Part shown: piece by piece, positions 43,265-52,918 of the stretch | Position numbering within the stretch: the stretch's first letter is position 1 | Layout of the letters: each line of letters starts with the position of its first letter | Origin: CAIWHR01 sp963836265 | GTDB lineage: Bacteria > Pseudomonadota > Gammaproteobacteria > Burkholderiales > Casimicrobiaceae | DNA length: 64,000 nucleotides | Direction of reading: 5' to 3' | Assembly: GCA_963836265.1 (NCBI GenBank) | Contig: CAWIIO010000010.1 | Location: 124,001-188,000, forward strand | The notes under the pieces: model-generated | What the model was told of the DNA's origin: nothing | The model's input: the letters and a program-made list of their open reading frames with translations, nothing else | Database searches by the model: none | Translations under genes and position numbers: made by a program

Positions 43265-44632
43265 TCAACGCCGTCCGCCGCCGCCACCACGCCCGCCACC
43301 ACCACCTCCACGCGCAGCGCCGCCGCCCGACGAGCGCTGCATCTGCTGGGGCTGCGACCGCTGCATCTGCCGGGGCTGCGACCGCTGCATCTGCTGGGCT
43401 TGGGGGCGCTGCGTCTGCTGCATCGACTGCCGGCTCGCCGCGCCGCGACTGATCTCCGACCCCGCTTGTCGATCACCGACTCCCTGGAACGCCTGGTTGG
43501 AGAATTGGCTCCGGTTCTGCGCGGCATTGCGATCGAAGCTCTGCGCGCGGTTCTGCGCTGCCCCCCGATCGAAGCTCTGCGCCTGCGCTTGCAGCTGACT
43601 GCGGTTGGCGTCGCTCAATGCCGCGCGATCCGCGCTGACGCCGCGGCTCTGCAGCGACTGCTGCGCACGCTGGCGATCGAGATCCTTGCCGCGGTACTGC
43701 TCGCGGCTCGTGACCGCTGCCCGGTTCTGCAGGTTCTGCCGGGTGGCCTCGCCGCCGCGGTAGGAGACGTTCTTCCGGTTCTGGACGTTGTGGTTCCAGT
43801 TCACGTTATTGATGTTGGTGTTCGAGATCCGGTGGTTGACGTTGATGTTGTTGTAGCGGTTGACGTTGATGTTGACGCTGCGATTCCACCAGTTGCAGTT
43901 GCCCCAGACCGCGTTGCGGACGCCGATGCCCACGCCCCAGGCGATCCCCGTCACCACGGCAGCCGAGAACCAGTAGCCGGGCGGATAGGGGATGTAATAC
44001 GGCGGATAGGCGGGATACGGCCACGGTCCATACACATAGGATGGGTTGTAGGTCGGGACGTAGATCACGTCGGGATTTTTCTGCTCGATCACGATCACCT
44101 GCGGAGGCGGTGGCGGCGCCGCGGCCTCGACGACGACCGTCGGCGGCGGTGCCGTCTCGACCTTCACGTCGACTTCGGCGTTCGATTTGAGGTTGCCCGC
44201 CTTCTGCGCCGCCACGCGCAGCCGCTGGACCGAATCCATTACGTTGTCGGGCTGGGCGAGGAAGGCATCGCCGAGATCCTTCACCCAGTCGGGCTTCTCG
44301 CCCATCATGATGATGACCTGCGGAAAGGCCACCAGCGATTGCACGCTCGGGTCCCACGGCTCGTTTTCCACGATCCTGACGGCGTCGTCGCCCTTCGACT
44401 CCGAATGCGCGCGCGACCATTTTGCCGCTTCGGCGACGTCGGCAGGATACGTCGACGCCATCAGCACCTGCGAGAGAAGCGGGTCCGGATAGAGTGCAAC
44501 GGGCGCCGTCAGCTGGTCCAGCTGTTCCTTCGAAAGTGGCTTCGCATCGCCTTGTGCCGATGCAGGCGCGGGCATGGCGAACGCGAGCGCCAAAGCCAGC
44601 CAACGCAGCGATGGGCGAATGAGGATACGCAC
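43265..44632 (-). CDS. DUF3300 secreted protein with low-complexity tail
   Basis: A 455-residue exported protein starting at a GTG (44632) with the ribosome site GAGGAG. The N-terminal DUF3300 domain begins LDQLTAPVALYPDPLLSQVL and continues with WDPSVQSLVAFPQVIIMM. A Pro/Val-rich segment leads to the Tyr/Pro-rich stretch VYGPWPYPAYPPYYIPYPPG and a short hydrophobic segment (VVTGIAWGVGIGV). The remainder is Asn-rich, then Gln/Arg/Ser-rich with repeated QMQRSQP units, and ends in a Gly/Arg run. DUF3300 and DUF2950 proteins form an uncharacterised envelope pair. Their placement between sauS and xsc is unusual. Confidence 0.85.
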   Translation of the reverse strand: MRILIRPSLRWLALALAFAMPAPASAQGDAKPLSKEQLDQLTAPVALYPDPLLSQVLMASTYPADVAEAAKWSRAHSESKGDDAVRIVENEPWDPSVQSLVAFPQVIIMMGEKPDWVKDLGDAFLAQPDNVMDSVQRLRVAAQKAGNLKSNAEVDVKVETAPPPTVVVEAAAPPPPPQVIVIEQKNPDVIYVPTYNPSYVYGPWPYPAYPPYYIPYPPGYWFSAAVVTGIAWGVGIGVRNAVWGNCNWWNRSVNINVNRYNNINVNHRISNTNINNVNWNHNVQNRKNVSYRGGEATRQNLQNRAAVTSREQYRGKDLDRQRAQQSLQSRGVSADRAALSDANRSQLQAQAQSFDRGAAQNRAQSFDRNAAQNRSQFSNQAFQGVGDRQAGSEISRGAASRQSMQQTQRPQAQQMQRSQPRQMQRSQPQQMQRSSGGGAARGGGGGGRGGGGGRR

Positions 44633-44758
44633 GGAGACTCCTCTGGTTTTCGGTGTGCCGGCGGTGTGGAGGGGGCGGGACGCCGACCGCGACGGCCCCC
44701 TTGCCGCCAACTTGGAATTGTAGTCGGCGGTCCTCTCCCGGGCAACGTACGCGAGCGA

Positions 44759-46558
44759 TCAACGGCGCGCCGCCGTCGCCTTGTACTTCGCGAGGTGCCG
44801 CGTCGGCAGCGCCAGCGCGTCGCGGCGGAACGGGTCGCCAAGCTCGCGCGTCACCATCATTTCGAGGACCGTCGTCTTGCCGTCGTCCTGCGCCCTGGCC
44901 GCCGCCCGCAACGCCGGTCCGACGTCGGCGAGCGTGTCGATCGTCAGCCCTTCCGCGCCCATTGCGCGCGCGACCGCGGACCACGACGGCTGCCGGTCGA
45001 GGTTCACGCCGACGAAGCGCCTGTCGTAGAAGTCGACGTGATTCTTCTTTTCCGCGCCCCACTGACCGTTGTTGAAGACGACCGCCGTCACCGGAACGTT
45101 CTCGCGCACGCAGGTCGAAAGCTCGCCGAAGCTCATCCCCCACGCACCGTCGCCGACGTAGGCGATCGCGGTCCGTTCAGGTGCCGCGACCTTGGCACCG
45201 ATGATCGTCGGAAACGCGTAGCCGCAGTTGCCGAAGCTCATCGCCGCGAACATCGAGCGCAGGCGATCGAAGCGCAGGTACGAATTCGCCACCGAGCAGA
45301 TGTTGCCGATGTCCGTCGACACCATCGCGCCGGCGGGAATCGCGCGCTCGAGCTCGCGCAGCATCTGCCGCGGATGCATGTGGCGCGAGCCCTTCGCGAC
45401 CTCGAGCGACCAGGGGTCCGTCTCGTGGGTCCAGCCGTCGAGCTCGGTCTCCCACGCCGCCCTTTCCTTTTTGATCTCGGCCAGGCGCGCCGGGGCGTTG
45501 GCGACGCACGCGAGCGTCTTGCGGGTCAGCCGCTCGAAGAGCGCGCGCGCCGCATCCTTGGCGTCGCCGCAAATGCCCACCGCGATCGGCTTCACGAGCC
45601 CCAGCATCTTCGCGTCGGCGTCGACCTGGATGATCTTCGCGCGGGGCGGCCAATATTCGATCCCGTATTGCGGCAGCGTGCCGAACGGCCCGAGCCGGGT
45701 GCCGAGCGCCAGGACGACGTCGGCCTTCGCGATCAGCTTCATCGCCGCCTTGCTGCCCTGATAGCCGAGCGGGCCGACCCACAGCGCGTGCGCCGCGGGG
45801 AACGCGTCGTTGTGCAGATAGCTCGTCGCGACCGGCGCCTGCAGGAGCTCGGCGAGCGCGACCGCGTTCGCTTCCGCTCCGCCCATGACGACGCCGCCTC
45901 CGCAGAGGACCATCGGAAACGTCGCGCCCGCAAGGAGGTCGGCGGCCTCGGCCAGGCTCTTCTCGCCGCCGGCGCCGCGCTCGATCGCGATCGGCGCGGG
46001 GATCTCGCAGTCGATATCGCCGTAGAAGAAGTCGCGCGGGATGTTGAGCTGCGCGGGGCCGAGCTCGAGCAGCGCGCGGTCGAAAGCCCGGCTCGTGAGC
46101 TCCGCCATCCGCGCGCGATTGTTCACGTGCGCCTGGTATTTGGTGATCTTGGAGAAGATCGGGAGCTGCTCCGTTTCCTGGAAGCCGCCGAGGCCGATCG
46201 TCGCGCTCCCCGTTTCGGGCGTGACGACGACGACCGGCGAATGCGCCCAGAACGCCGCCGCGGTCGACGTGACGAAGTTGGTGATGCCGGGGCCGTTCTG
46301 GGCGATGCAGACTCCGTGTCGCCCCGAGACGCGCGCATAGCCGTCGGCCATATGCCCGGCACCCTGTTCGTGCGCGACCGAGATGAAGCGGATGCCCGCG
46401 AGCGGAAACAAGTCGAGCGCATCCATGTAGGCTGAACCGACGATGCCGAACACGTCGCGGACGCCGTGGGCGACCAGCGTTTCGACGAATGCCTCGGAAG
46501 CCGTCATCTTCTGCCGGCCCGTCACCGCAAGGTCTTTCGATTCGCTCACCGTATTCAT
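44759..46558 (-). CDS. xsc: Sulfoacetaldehyde acetyltransferase Xsc
   Basis: Xsc uses thiamine diphosphate to turn sulfoacetaldehyde and phosphate into acetyl phosphate and sulfite, the step that breaks the C-S bond of taurine and other C2 sulfonates. The 599-residue sequence has the catalytic Glu segment VAHEQGAGHMADGYARVSGR, LNIPRDFFYGDI, VSTDIGNICSVANSYLRF and the ThDP/Mg motif GDGAWGMSFGEL through NNGQWGAEK. These are close to known Xsc proteins and differ from acetolactate synthases. It is downstream of alanine dehydrogenase and convergent in function with the rightward aminotransferase, transporter and phosphotransacetylase genes. Confidence 0.94.
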   Translation of the reverse strand: MNTVSESKDLAVTGRQKMTASEAFVETLVAHGVRDVFGIVGSAYMDALDLFPLAGIRFISVAHEQGAGHMADGYARVSGRHGVCIAQNGPGITNFVTSTAAAFWAHSPVVVVTPETGSATIGLGGFQETEQLPIFSKITKYQAHVNNRARMAELTSRAFDRALLELGPAQLNIPRDFFYGDIDCEIPAPIAIERGAGGEKSLAEAADLLAGATFPMVLCGGGVVMGGAEANAVALAELLQAPVATSYLHNDAFPAAHALWVGPLGYQGSKAAMKLIAKADVVLALGTRLGPFGTLPQYGIEYWPPRAKIIQVDADAKMLGLVKPIAVGICGDAKDAARALFERLTRKTLACVANAPARLAEIKKERAAWETELDGWTHETDPWSLEVAKGSRHMHPRQMLRELERAIPAGAMVSTDIGNICSVANSYLRFDRLRSMFAAMSFGNCGYAFPTIIGAKVAAPERTAIAYVGDGAWGMSFGELSTCVRENVPVTAVVFNNGQWGAEKKNHVDFYDRRFVGVNLDRQPSWSAVARAMGAEGLTIDTLADVGPALRAAARAQDDGKTTVLEMMVTRELGDPFRRDALALPTRHLAKYKATAARR

Positions 46559-46672
46559 GCTCGCGCCCTCCGCGCCGCCGGTCGATCGTCGTCTGCCGTC
46601 TTGTCGGGCGCGTTCGACCGAGTGACGCGCCGTTCGGGCTTCGGCTGGCTCCGGCTCGCCCGCCTCGGTTGT

Positions 46673-47788
46673 TTACTCCATCACTTTTTCCGGAGGGACG
46701 AACGGATGGCCGAGCGCTTCGGCGACCGGCTGGCACGTCACCTTGCCGAGTGCGATGTTGAGGCCGTTCCTGAGGTGCGGGTCGGCCGCGAGCGCCCTCT
46801 TCCAGCCGTGATCCGCGAGCGCCAGCACGAAGGGTAGCGTCGCGTTGTTGAGCGCGAACGTCGAAGTTCGCGGGACGCCCCCCGGCATGTTGGCCACGCA
46901 GTAGTGGGTGACGCCGCCGACGACGTACACGGGATCGGCATGCGTGGTGGGGCGTGCCGTTTCGAAGCAGCCGCCCTGATCGATGGCGACGTCGACGATC
47001 ACGGATCCGGGCTTCATCCGGGCGACGAGCGCCGCCGACACGAGCTTCGGCGCCGACGCACCGGGAATCAGCACGCCGCCGATGACGAGATCGGCGCTCG
47101 TCACGTGGTGCTCGATCGCATCCTGGGTCGAAAACACCGTGTTGAGCGGCCGCCCGAACTGCCGCCACAGCGCGCGCAGCACGTCGACGTTGCGATCGAG
47201 CACCCAGACCTCGGCGCCCATCCCGAGCGCGATATGGCAGGCGTGCGAGCCGACCACCCCGCCGCCCAGGATCACCACCTTCGCCGGATCGACGCCGGGC
47301 ACGCCACCGAGCAGCATGCCGATGCCGCCGTGCGGCTTTTCGAGATAGTAGGCGCCAGCCTGCACGGCCATGCGGCCGGCGACTTCCGACATCGGGGCCA
47401 GCAGCGGCAGCCCGCCGATCGGCGAGGTGACGGTTTCGTAGGCGATGCACACCGCGCCGCTCGCGATCAGATCCTGCGCCTGCTCCGGATCGGGGGCGAG
47501 GTGCAGGTACGTGAACAGGATCTGCTCTTTGCCGAGCATCTTGCGTTCCGGGGCCTGCGGCTCCTTGACCTTGACGATCATCTCGGCGCCCGCAAACACC
47601 TCCTGCGCGGTGCCGACGACCCGGGCGCCGGCCTTCCGGTAGGCGTCGTCGTCCATCCCGACCCCCTGCCCCGCGTTGTGCTCTACCAGAACGTCGTGGC
47701 CGTGCGCGACCGCCTCGCGGACGCTGCCCGGCGTGAGGCCGACGCGGTTTTCGAGAACCTTGATCTCCTTGGGGACGCCGATGCGCAT
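46673..47788 (-). CDS. ald: Alanine dehydrogenase
   Basis: Ald oxidises alanine to pyruvate and ammonium with NAD. The 371-residue protein starts MRIGVPKEIKVLENRVGLTP, the family signature, and has the nucleotide-binding glycine loop VVILGGGVVGSHACHIALGM near residue 170. In taurine degradation it regenerates the pyruvate consumed by taurine:pyruvate aminotransferase and releases the nitrogen. Here it is the first gene of the leftward xsc arm and is divergent from the rightward arm that starts with a DUF599 gene. Confidence 0.94.
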   Translation of the reverse strand: MRIGVPKEIKVLENRVGLTPGSVREAVAHGHDVLVEHNAGQGVGMDDDAYRKAGARVVGTAQEVFAGAEMIVKVKEPQAPERKMLGKEQILFTYLHLAPDPEQAQDLIASGAVCIAYETVTSPIGGLPLLAPMSEVAGRMAVQAGAYYLEKPHGGIGMLLGGVPGVDPAKVVILGGGVVGSHACHIALGMGAEVWVLDRNVDVLRALWRQFGRPLNTVFSTQDAIEHHVTSADLVIGGVLIPGASAPKLVSAALVARMKPGSVIVDVAIDQGGCFETARPTTHADPVYVVGGVTHYCVANMPGGVPRTSTFALNNATLPFVLALADHGWKRALAADPHLRNGLNIALGKVTCQPVAEALGHPFVPPEKVME

Positions 47789-47936
47789 TAGAGGGATGCT
47801 CCTGATGTCGTTCGCGTGAACGGGCTTCGAGTGATGGGCGGAGGCGTCCGGAAGCAGCCCCCCGGCGCAACGGAATCGCTATGATAATGCGGGACGGGCA
47901 GCGCATCGACAATGGCGACAACACGGGACGACTGAC

Positions 47937-48611
47937 ATGCAATCGCGGATCGACAGCATCGGCACGGACCTCGTGGCATTCGTCGCGAGTGCCGTTCTCA
48001 TCGCCGGCTACTACGCTTTCCTCTGGATCCGCTCGCGGCGCGATCCCCATTACACGATCCACGGCGTCAACGCCACCGCGCGCACGCTCTGGGTCGGCGA
48101 CGTCATGGCCCACCGGAACAAGGACGTGATGGCGGTCCAGACGCTGCGCAACTACGTGATGGCGGCGTCGTTCATGGCGTCGACCTCGGTGCTCCTGATC
48201 CTCGGGACGCTGACGCTGTCGGGCCAGGCCGAAAGCCTGGCGCAGACCTGGCATGCGGTGAACGTCGGCGGCTCGACGTCCCCGCAGGCGTGGATCGTCA
48301 AGGTCATGTGCCTGCTGACGACCTTCATCGTCGCCTTCTTTTCCTTCGCGATGACGATCCGGCTCCTGAATCACGTGCTGTTCATGATCAACGTTCCCGA
48401 TGCGGAAACGCATTCCGGTCTCTCTCCGCGCCACGTCGCCCATCGCCTCGCACGCGCCGGACACTACTACTCGGTCGGCACGCGCGCATTCTTCATCGCG
48501 GTCCCGCTGGTCTTCTGGCTGTTCGGGCCGTTATACCTGCTGGTCGCGACGATCGGCCTCGTGATCACGCTGCATCAGGTCGAACGCACGCCCCGCGTCG
48601 AAAACGATTGA
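47937..48611 (+). CDS. DUF599 family membrane protein
   Basis: A 224-residue membrane protein with four hydrophobic segments: residues about 11-30 (TDLVAFVASAVLIAGYYAFL), 70-95 (VMAASFMASTSVLLILGTLT), 120-140 (VMCLLTTFIVAFFSFAMTIR) and 183-210. Between the first two it has NATARTLWVGDVMAHRNKDV, a conserved DUF599 feature. The function is unknown. It lies between the two divergent arms of the sulfonate region, so a role in uptake or export of a pathway compound is possible but not shown. Confidence 0.8.
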   Translation: MQSRIDSIGTDLVAFVASAVLIAGYYAFLWIRSRRDPHYTIHGVNATARTLWVGDVMAHRNKDVMAVQTLRNYVMAASFMASTSVLLILGTLTLSGQAESLAQTWHAVNVGGSTSPQAWIVKVMCLLTTFIVAFFSFAMTIRLLNHVLFMINVPDAETHSGLSPRHVAHRLARAGHYYSVGTRAFFIAVPLVFWLFGPLYLLVATIGLVITLHQVERTPRVEND

Positions 48612-48723
48612 GCGCGCTTGCGCCTTTGCAAGCGCACGCCGGTCGCAAAGGTGTAGCATTGTTGCTTCCTGCCAGCACTCTTGCTGCACCGCGACATTCC
48701 ACCCGCAGCCTCCGGAGATTCCC

Positions 48724-50067
48724 ATGGGCCACGCCGAACTGACGATTCACGACCAAGCCGCGACGAAGCGCATCTCGCTCGACGAATATTGGATGCCGTT
48801 CACACCGAACCGCGATTTCAAGGCCGACCCCAGGATGGTCGTCCGCGCCGAGGGGATGTATTACTGGAACGACCGCGGCGACAAGCTCATCGATGCATCG
48901 TCCGGCCTCTTCTGCGCCAACGCCGGACACGGCCGCAAGGAAATCGCCGAAGCCGTTGGAAATCAGCTGCGCGAGCTCGATTTCGTGCCGCCGTTCCTGC
49001 GCGGGCACCCGAAGCAGTTCGAGCTCGCGACGCGCGTCGCCGAGCTGACGCCCGGCGATCTGAACCGGATCTTCTTCGCCAACTCGGGCTCGGAGGCCGT
49101 CGAGACGGCGATGAAGGTCGCGCTCGCCTATCATCAGGCGCGCGGCCAGAGCGGGCGTACCATGTTCGTCTCGCGCGAGCGTGCCTACCACGGTGTCAAT
49201 TTCGGCGGCGTGGCCCTGTCCGGACTCGTCAACAACCGTCGCAAGTTCGGACCCGGGGTTCCCGGCATCGCGCACATGCGGCATACGCACCTCAAGGAAA
49301 ATTTCTTCACCAGGGGCGAGGGTGCGCACGGCGTCGAGCTGGCCGAGGATCTCGCCCGCCTCGTCAACCTCTACGGCGCCGAGAACGTCGCGGCGTGCTT
49401 CGTCGAGCCCATCGCCGGCTCCACGGGCTGCCTCGTACCGCCGAAGGGCTACCTGAAGCGCCTGCGCGAAATCTGCGACGCGCACGGGATCCTGCTCGTG
49501 TTCGACGAGGTGATCTGCGGCTTCGGGCGCACCGGCGAAGCGTTCGCGGCGCAGAGCTTCGGGGTCACGCCCGACGTCATGACGATGGCGAAGGGCCTCA
49601 CCAACGGCGCCCAGCCGATGGGCGCGGTCGCGATTTCCGAGCGCCTCCACGACACGATCATGGCCGCGGCGCCCGAGGGCGCGATCGAGTTCTTCCACGG
49701 CTACACGTATTCGGGGCACCCGGGACCGTGCGCCGCGGGGCTTGCGACGCTCGACATCTACAGGAAGGAAGGCCTGTTCCAGCGCGGCCGCGAGCTGTCG
49801 CCATATTTCCTCGACGCGCTTTTCTCGCTCAAGGACCTTCCGGCGGTGGCCGACATCCGCGGCTATGGGATGTTCGGGACGATCGACGTGCACCCGGTCG
49901 GGGGCCCGGGCGCGCGCGGCCACGCGTTCCAGAGGATGCTGTTCGACAACGGGCTGCACCTCAAGACGACCGGCGATTCCGCGATCATCGCGCCGCCGCT
50001 GATCGCGGAGAAGCACCATATCGACACCATCGAGGGCATCCTGCGCAAGACGCTCGCAGCGATCTGA
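48724..50067 (+). CDS. tpa: Class III aminotransferase, likely taurine:pyruvate aminotransferase
   Basis: A 447-residue PLP enzyme of the omega-aminotransferase class. The N-terminus has DEYWMPFTPNRDFKADPRMV, typical of beta-alanine/taurine:pyruvate aminotransferases. The PLP Asp is in LVFDEVICGFGRTGEAFA and the Schiff-base Lys in DVMTMAKGLTNGAQPMGA. In this context it would move the amino group of taurine to pyruvate, giving sulfoacetaldehyde for Xsc and alanine for the dehydrogenase encoded nearby. A beta-alanine:pyruvate activity cannot be excluded from sequence alone. Confidence 0.85.
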   Translation: MGHAELTIHDQAATKRISLDEYWMPFTPNRDFKADPRMVVRAEGMYYWNDRGDKLIDASSGLFCANAGHGRKEIAEAVGNQLRELDFVPPFLRGHPKQFELATRVAELTPGDLNRIFFANSGSEAVETAMKVALAYHQARGQSGRTMFVSRERAYHGVNFGGVALSGLVNNRRKFGPGVPGIAHMRHTHLKENFFTRGEGAHGVELAEDLARLVNLYGAENVAACFVEPIAGSTGCLVPPKGYLKRLREICDAHGILLVFDEVICGFGRTGEAFAAQSFGVTPDVMTMAKGLTNGAQPMGAVAISERLHDTIMAAAPEGAIEFFHGYTYSGHPGPCAAGLATLDIYRKEGLFQRGRELSPYFLDALFSLKDLPAVADIRGYGMFGTIDVHPVGGPGARGHAFQRMLFDNGLHLKTTGDSAIIAPPLIAEKHHIDTIEGILRKTLAAI

Positions 50068-50124
50068 GCGCGGCGCCGCGCATTGCGGAAGAAGGTGTAG
50101 GACTTCGATTTCGCGGGGGACACG

Positions 50125-51120
50125 ATGAAGCGACTGATCGTTGGACTTTTCCTTGCGCTCGCGGCGGCACTGCCGGCCTGGGCGCAGAAGACGGTGACGT
50201 TCGCCTACCAGGACATGATGAACCCGTTCCGCTGGGTCCAGCAGACCGGCGAGATCGAGAAGGCGACCGGCTACAAGATCAACTGGCGTCAGTTCGGGGG
50301 CGGCGGCGACGTGATCCGCGCGATGGCCTCCGGCGACGTGCAGCTGGGCGAGGCGGGGTCGGCGCCGATCGCAACGGCGATCAGCCAGGGCTTGGACGTC
50401 GAGCTGTTCTGGATCCTCGAGGACATCGCAGCGGCGGAAGCGCTCGTCGCGCGGAACGGCAGCGGGGTCAACACGGTGGCCGAGCTCAAGGGAAAGAAGG
50501 TCGCCACCCCTTTCGTATCGACCTCGCATTTCCACCTGATGTACGCGCTCGAGCTTGCGGGGCTGAAACCCGGTGACGTGAGCGTCCTCAACATGCGGCC
50601 GCCCGAGATCGCAGCGGCATGGGGCCGCGGCGACCTCGACGCGGCGTTCATCTGGGATCCCGTGCTGGCGACGATCAAGAAGAACGGCAAGGTCCTGATC
50701 ACCTCCGGGGAGCTGTGCAAGAAGGGCAAATGCACGTTCGACGGGCTGATCGTCTCGAAGAAATTCGCCGCCGAGAACCCGCAGTTCATGACCGCGTTGG
50801 TGAAGGCGATCGCGAAGGCGGACGCCGACTACCGCGCGAACCCCAGCGCGTGGACCGGCGATGCGGCGAAGGTCGCCGCGGTGGCGAAATGGTCGGGCGG
50901 CAAGCCGGAGGACGTCGCGGGCGCGATGGCGCTCTATGGCTTCCCGAGCGCAGCCGAGCAGGCCGGGCCGGCGTGGCTGGGCGGCGGCGCGAACGGAGGC
51001 GCGGCAAAAGCGCTGACCGAGACCGCCAAGTTTCTCAAGGAGCAGGGACGCATCCAGCAGCTCGCCCCCGACTACAGCAAGTCGGTCGATCCGGCGTTCG
51101 CCCAGGCCGCGATGAAATAA
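50125..51120 (+). CDS. tauA: Taurine ABC transporter, periplasmic binding protein
   Basis: A 331-residue solute-binding protein with a signal peptide (RLIVGLFLALAAALPAWAQ). The mature start TVTFAYQDMMNPFRWVQQTG, then INWRQFGGGGDVIRAMASGD and VQLGEAGSAPIATAISQGLD, match TauA-type proteins of the SsuA/NitT family. It would capture taurine in the periplasm. It begins 57 bases after the aminotransferase gene and is followed by the ATPase and permease genes. Confidence 0.88.
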   Translation: MKRLIVGLFLALAAALPAWAQKTVTFAYQDMMNPFRWVQQTGEIEKATGYKINWRQFGGGGDVIRAMASGDVQLGEAGSAPIATAISQGLDVELFWILEDIAAAEALVARNGSGVNTVAELKGKKVATPFVSTSHFHLMYALELAGLKPGDVSVLNMRPPEIAAAWGRGDLDAAFIWDPVLATIKKNGKVLITSGELCKKGKCTFDGLIVSKKFAAENPQFMTALVKAIAKADADYRANPSAWTGDAAKVAAVAKWSGGKPEDVAGAMALYGFPSAAEQAGPAWLGGGANGGAAKALTETAKFLKEQGRIQQLAPDYSKSVDPAFAQAAMK

Positions 51121-51200
51121 GGCGGAACCCACGACCGCAGCGCGGCGGCGCCCGGTCCCCGCAGCCGGCGGCGCCGTTTTAGCGAACCCGTCCGAATCGC

Positions 51201-52004
51201 GTGCCGACGCTCGACATCCGCGGCCTCGGCGTCCGCTACGCCACCAAGGCGGGAACGGTCGACGCCCTCGCGAACGTCAACCTCGCGATGCGCGATGGCG
51301 ACTTTCTGGTCGCGATCGGCGCGTCCGGCTGCGGCAAGACGACGCTGCTCTCCTGCATCGCGGGTTTCCTGCCGCCGACTGACGGTGAGATCCTGCTCGA
51401 CGGCAGGCCGGTCGTCGGCCCCGGCGCCGACCGTGGCGTCGTGTTCCAGAAGCACGCGCTGATGCCCTGGCTCAACGTCATCGACAACGTCGCGTTCGGC
51501 CTCAAGATGCGCGGCGTCGCGCCGGCCGCGCGACGGCGCGTCGCGCAGGACAAGCTGCACCTGGTCGGCCTCGACGATTTCGCCTCGCGCGCGATCTATG
51601 AACTGTCGGGCGGCATGCAGCAGCGCGTGGGCATCGCCCGCGCGCTCGCTTCCGATCCCGAGCTCATGCTGATGGACGAGCCGCTGGGCGCGCTCGACGC
51701 GTTCACGCGCGAGTCGATCCAGGAGCTGATCCTCGATGTCTGGCACCGCACCGGCAAGATGTGCTTCTTCATCACGCACTCGGTCGAGGAGGCGCTGTTC
51801 CTTGCCACGCACCTGGTCGTGATGACGCCGCGCCCGGGCAAGATCTCGCACGAGTACACGCTCGACTTCGGGCGGCGCTTCATCGAGACCCGCGACGCAC
51901 GCGCGGTGAAGTCGTCGCCCGATTTCATCCGCATCCGCGAGGAGGTCCTCGCCGTCATTCTGCATCGCGAGCCGGGCGCCGAGGCCGCCCCGGTCGGGGC
52001 GTGA
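51201..52004 (+). CDS. tauB: Taurine ABC transporter, ATP-binding protein
   Basis: A 267-residue ABC ATPase starting at a GTG. Walker A is GASGCGKTTLLS, the signature is ELSGGMQQRVGIARAL, Walker B is ELMLMDEPLGALD, and the switch His is in CFFITHSVEEALF. These features and the C-terminal LVVMTPRPGKISHEY are typical of the NitT/TauB branch. It energises uptake through TauC. Confidence 0.9.
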   Translation: MPTLDIRGLGVRYATKAGTVDALANVNLAMRDGDFLVAIGASGCGKTTLLSCIAGFLPPTDGEILLDGRPVVGPGADRGVVFQKHALMPWLNVIDNVAFGLKMRGVAPAARRRVAQDKLHLVGLDDFASRAIYELSGGMQQRVGIARALASDPELMLMDEPLGALDAFTRESIQELILDVWHRTGKMCFFITHSVEEALFLATHLVVMTPRPGKISHEYTLDFGRRFIETRDARAVKSSPDFIRIREEVLAVILHREPGAEAAPVGA

Positions 52005-52006
52005 CG

Positions 52007-52825
52007 ATGGCCGCGAGCGGCGCCCGTCGTCCCCGGACGTCGAGCTACTCGACGCCTGGCGAAGGCCGCAGCACCGCGATCAGCGTCGTGACGATGATCG
52101 CCTTGTTCGCGCTGTGGTGGCTCGCGAGCCATTTCCGCTGGGTGCCGCCGCTGTTCCTGCCGACGCCGGAGACGGTGTTCACGCGGCTCTACGAGTCGGC
52201 GATGGGGCAGCTCACCGACGCGCCGCTCGCCACGCACTTCGGCTGGTCGATGTTCCGCGTCTTCACCGCGTTCGGCGCCGCCTGCGCGACGGCGATTCCC
52301 ATCGGCATCGCGATGGGCGTGTCGCGAATCGCGCGCGGCGTCTTCGATCCGCCGATCGAGTTCTACCGGCCGCTGCCGCCGCTCGCCTACCTGCCGCTGA
52401 TCGTGATCTGGTTCGGCATCGACGAGTTCTCCAAAGTCCTGCTCATCTATCTTGCCTGCTTCGCGCCGCTGGCGATGAGCGCGCGCGCCGGCGTCCGCTC
52501 GGTGGCGCAGGAGCAGATCCACGCCGCGTACTCGATGGGCGCGTCGAAATGGCAGGTGATCGCGCACGTGATCATTCCCGGCGCCATGCCCGAGATCTTG
52601 ACCGCGATGCGCATCTCGATCGGGTTCGGCTGGACGACGCTCGTCGCCGCCGAGATGGTCGCCGCGACGCACGGGCTCGGGCAGATGGTACTGAACGCGT
52701 CGAACTTCCTGCGCACCGACATCGTGATCATGGGGATCGTCGTGATCGGGGCCGTCGCCTACCTCTTCGACCTTCTGATGCGTTACGTCGAGCGACTGGT
52801 CGTTCCGTGGAAGGGGAAGGTCTAG
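52007..52825 (+). CDS. tauC: Taurine ABC transporter, permease
   Basis: A 272-residue inner-membrane permease starting two bases after the tauB stop. It has about six membrane segments. The EAA loop that contacts the ATPase is visible around QEQIHAAYSMGASKWQVIAH and VIIPGAMPEILTAMRISIGF. The sequence belongs to the SsuC/TauC branch of the BPD_transp_1 family. Confidence 0.9.
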   Translation: MAASGARRPRTSSYSTPGEGRSTAISVVTMIALFALWWLASHFRWVPPLFLPTPETVFTRLYESAMGQLTDAPLATHFGWSMFRVFTAFGAACATAIPIGIAMGVSRIARGVFDPPIEFYRPLPPLAYLPLIVIWFGIDEFSKVLLIYLACFAPLAMSARAGVRSVAQEQIHAAYSMGASKWQVIAHVIIPGAMPEILTAMRISIGFGWTTLVAAEMVAATHGLGQMVLNASNFLRTDIVIMGIVVIGAVAYLFDLLMRYVERLVVPWKGKV

Positions 52826-52918
52826 CCGCCCGGTTGCGAGTGGCGGCGCCCGAGATCATACTTTCGATTCGCGCGCGCCACCCTCGCGTTGCCCGGCCGA
52901 TTCAGGAGGGCTCTAACC

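Noticed and set aside
47880..47888. TATGATAAT as a promoter for the DUF599/aminotransferase arm
   Set aside because: The -10 is good but no -35 lies at a suitable distance, so I did not list it as a feature.
43247..48464. Very long open frames on both strands over DUF3300, xsc and ald (about 1060 and 1095 residues)
   Set aside because: They span several real genes and their intergenic gaps and have no recognisable domains; they are codon-bias shadows.
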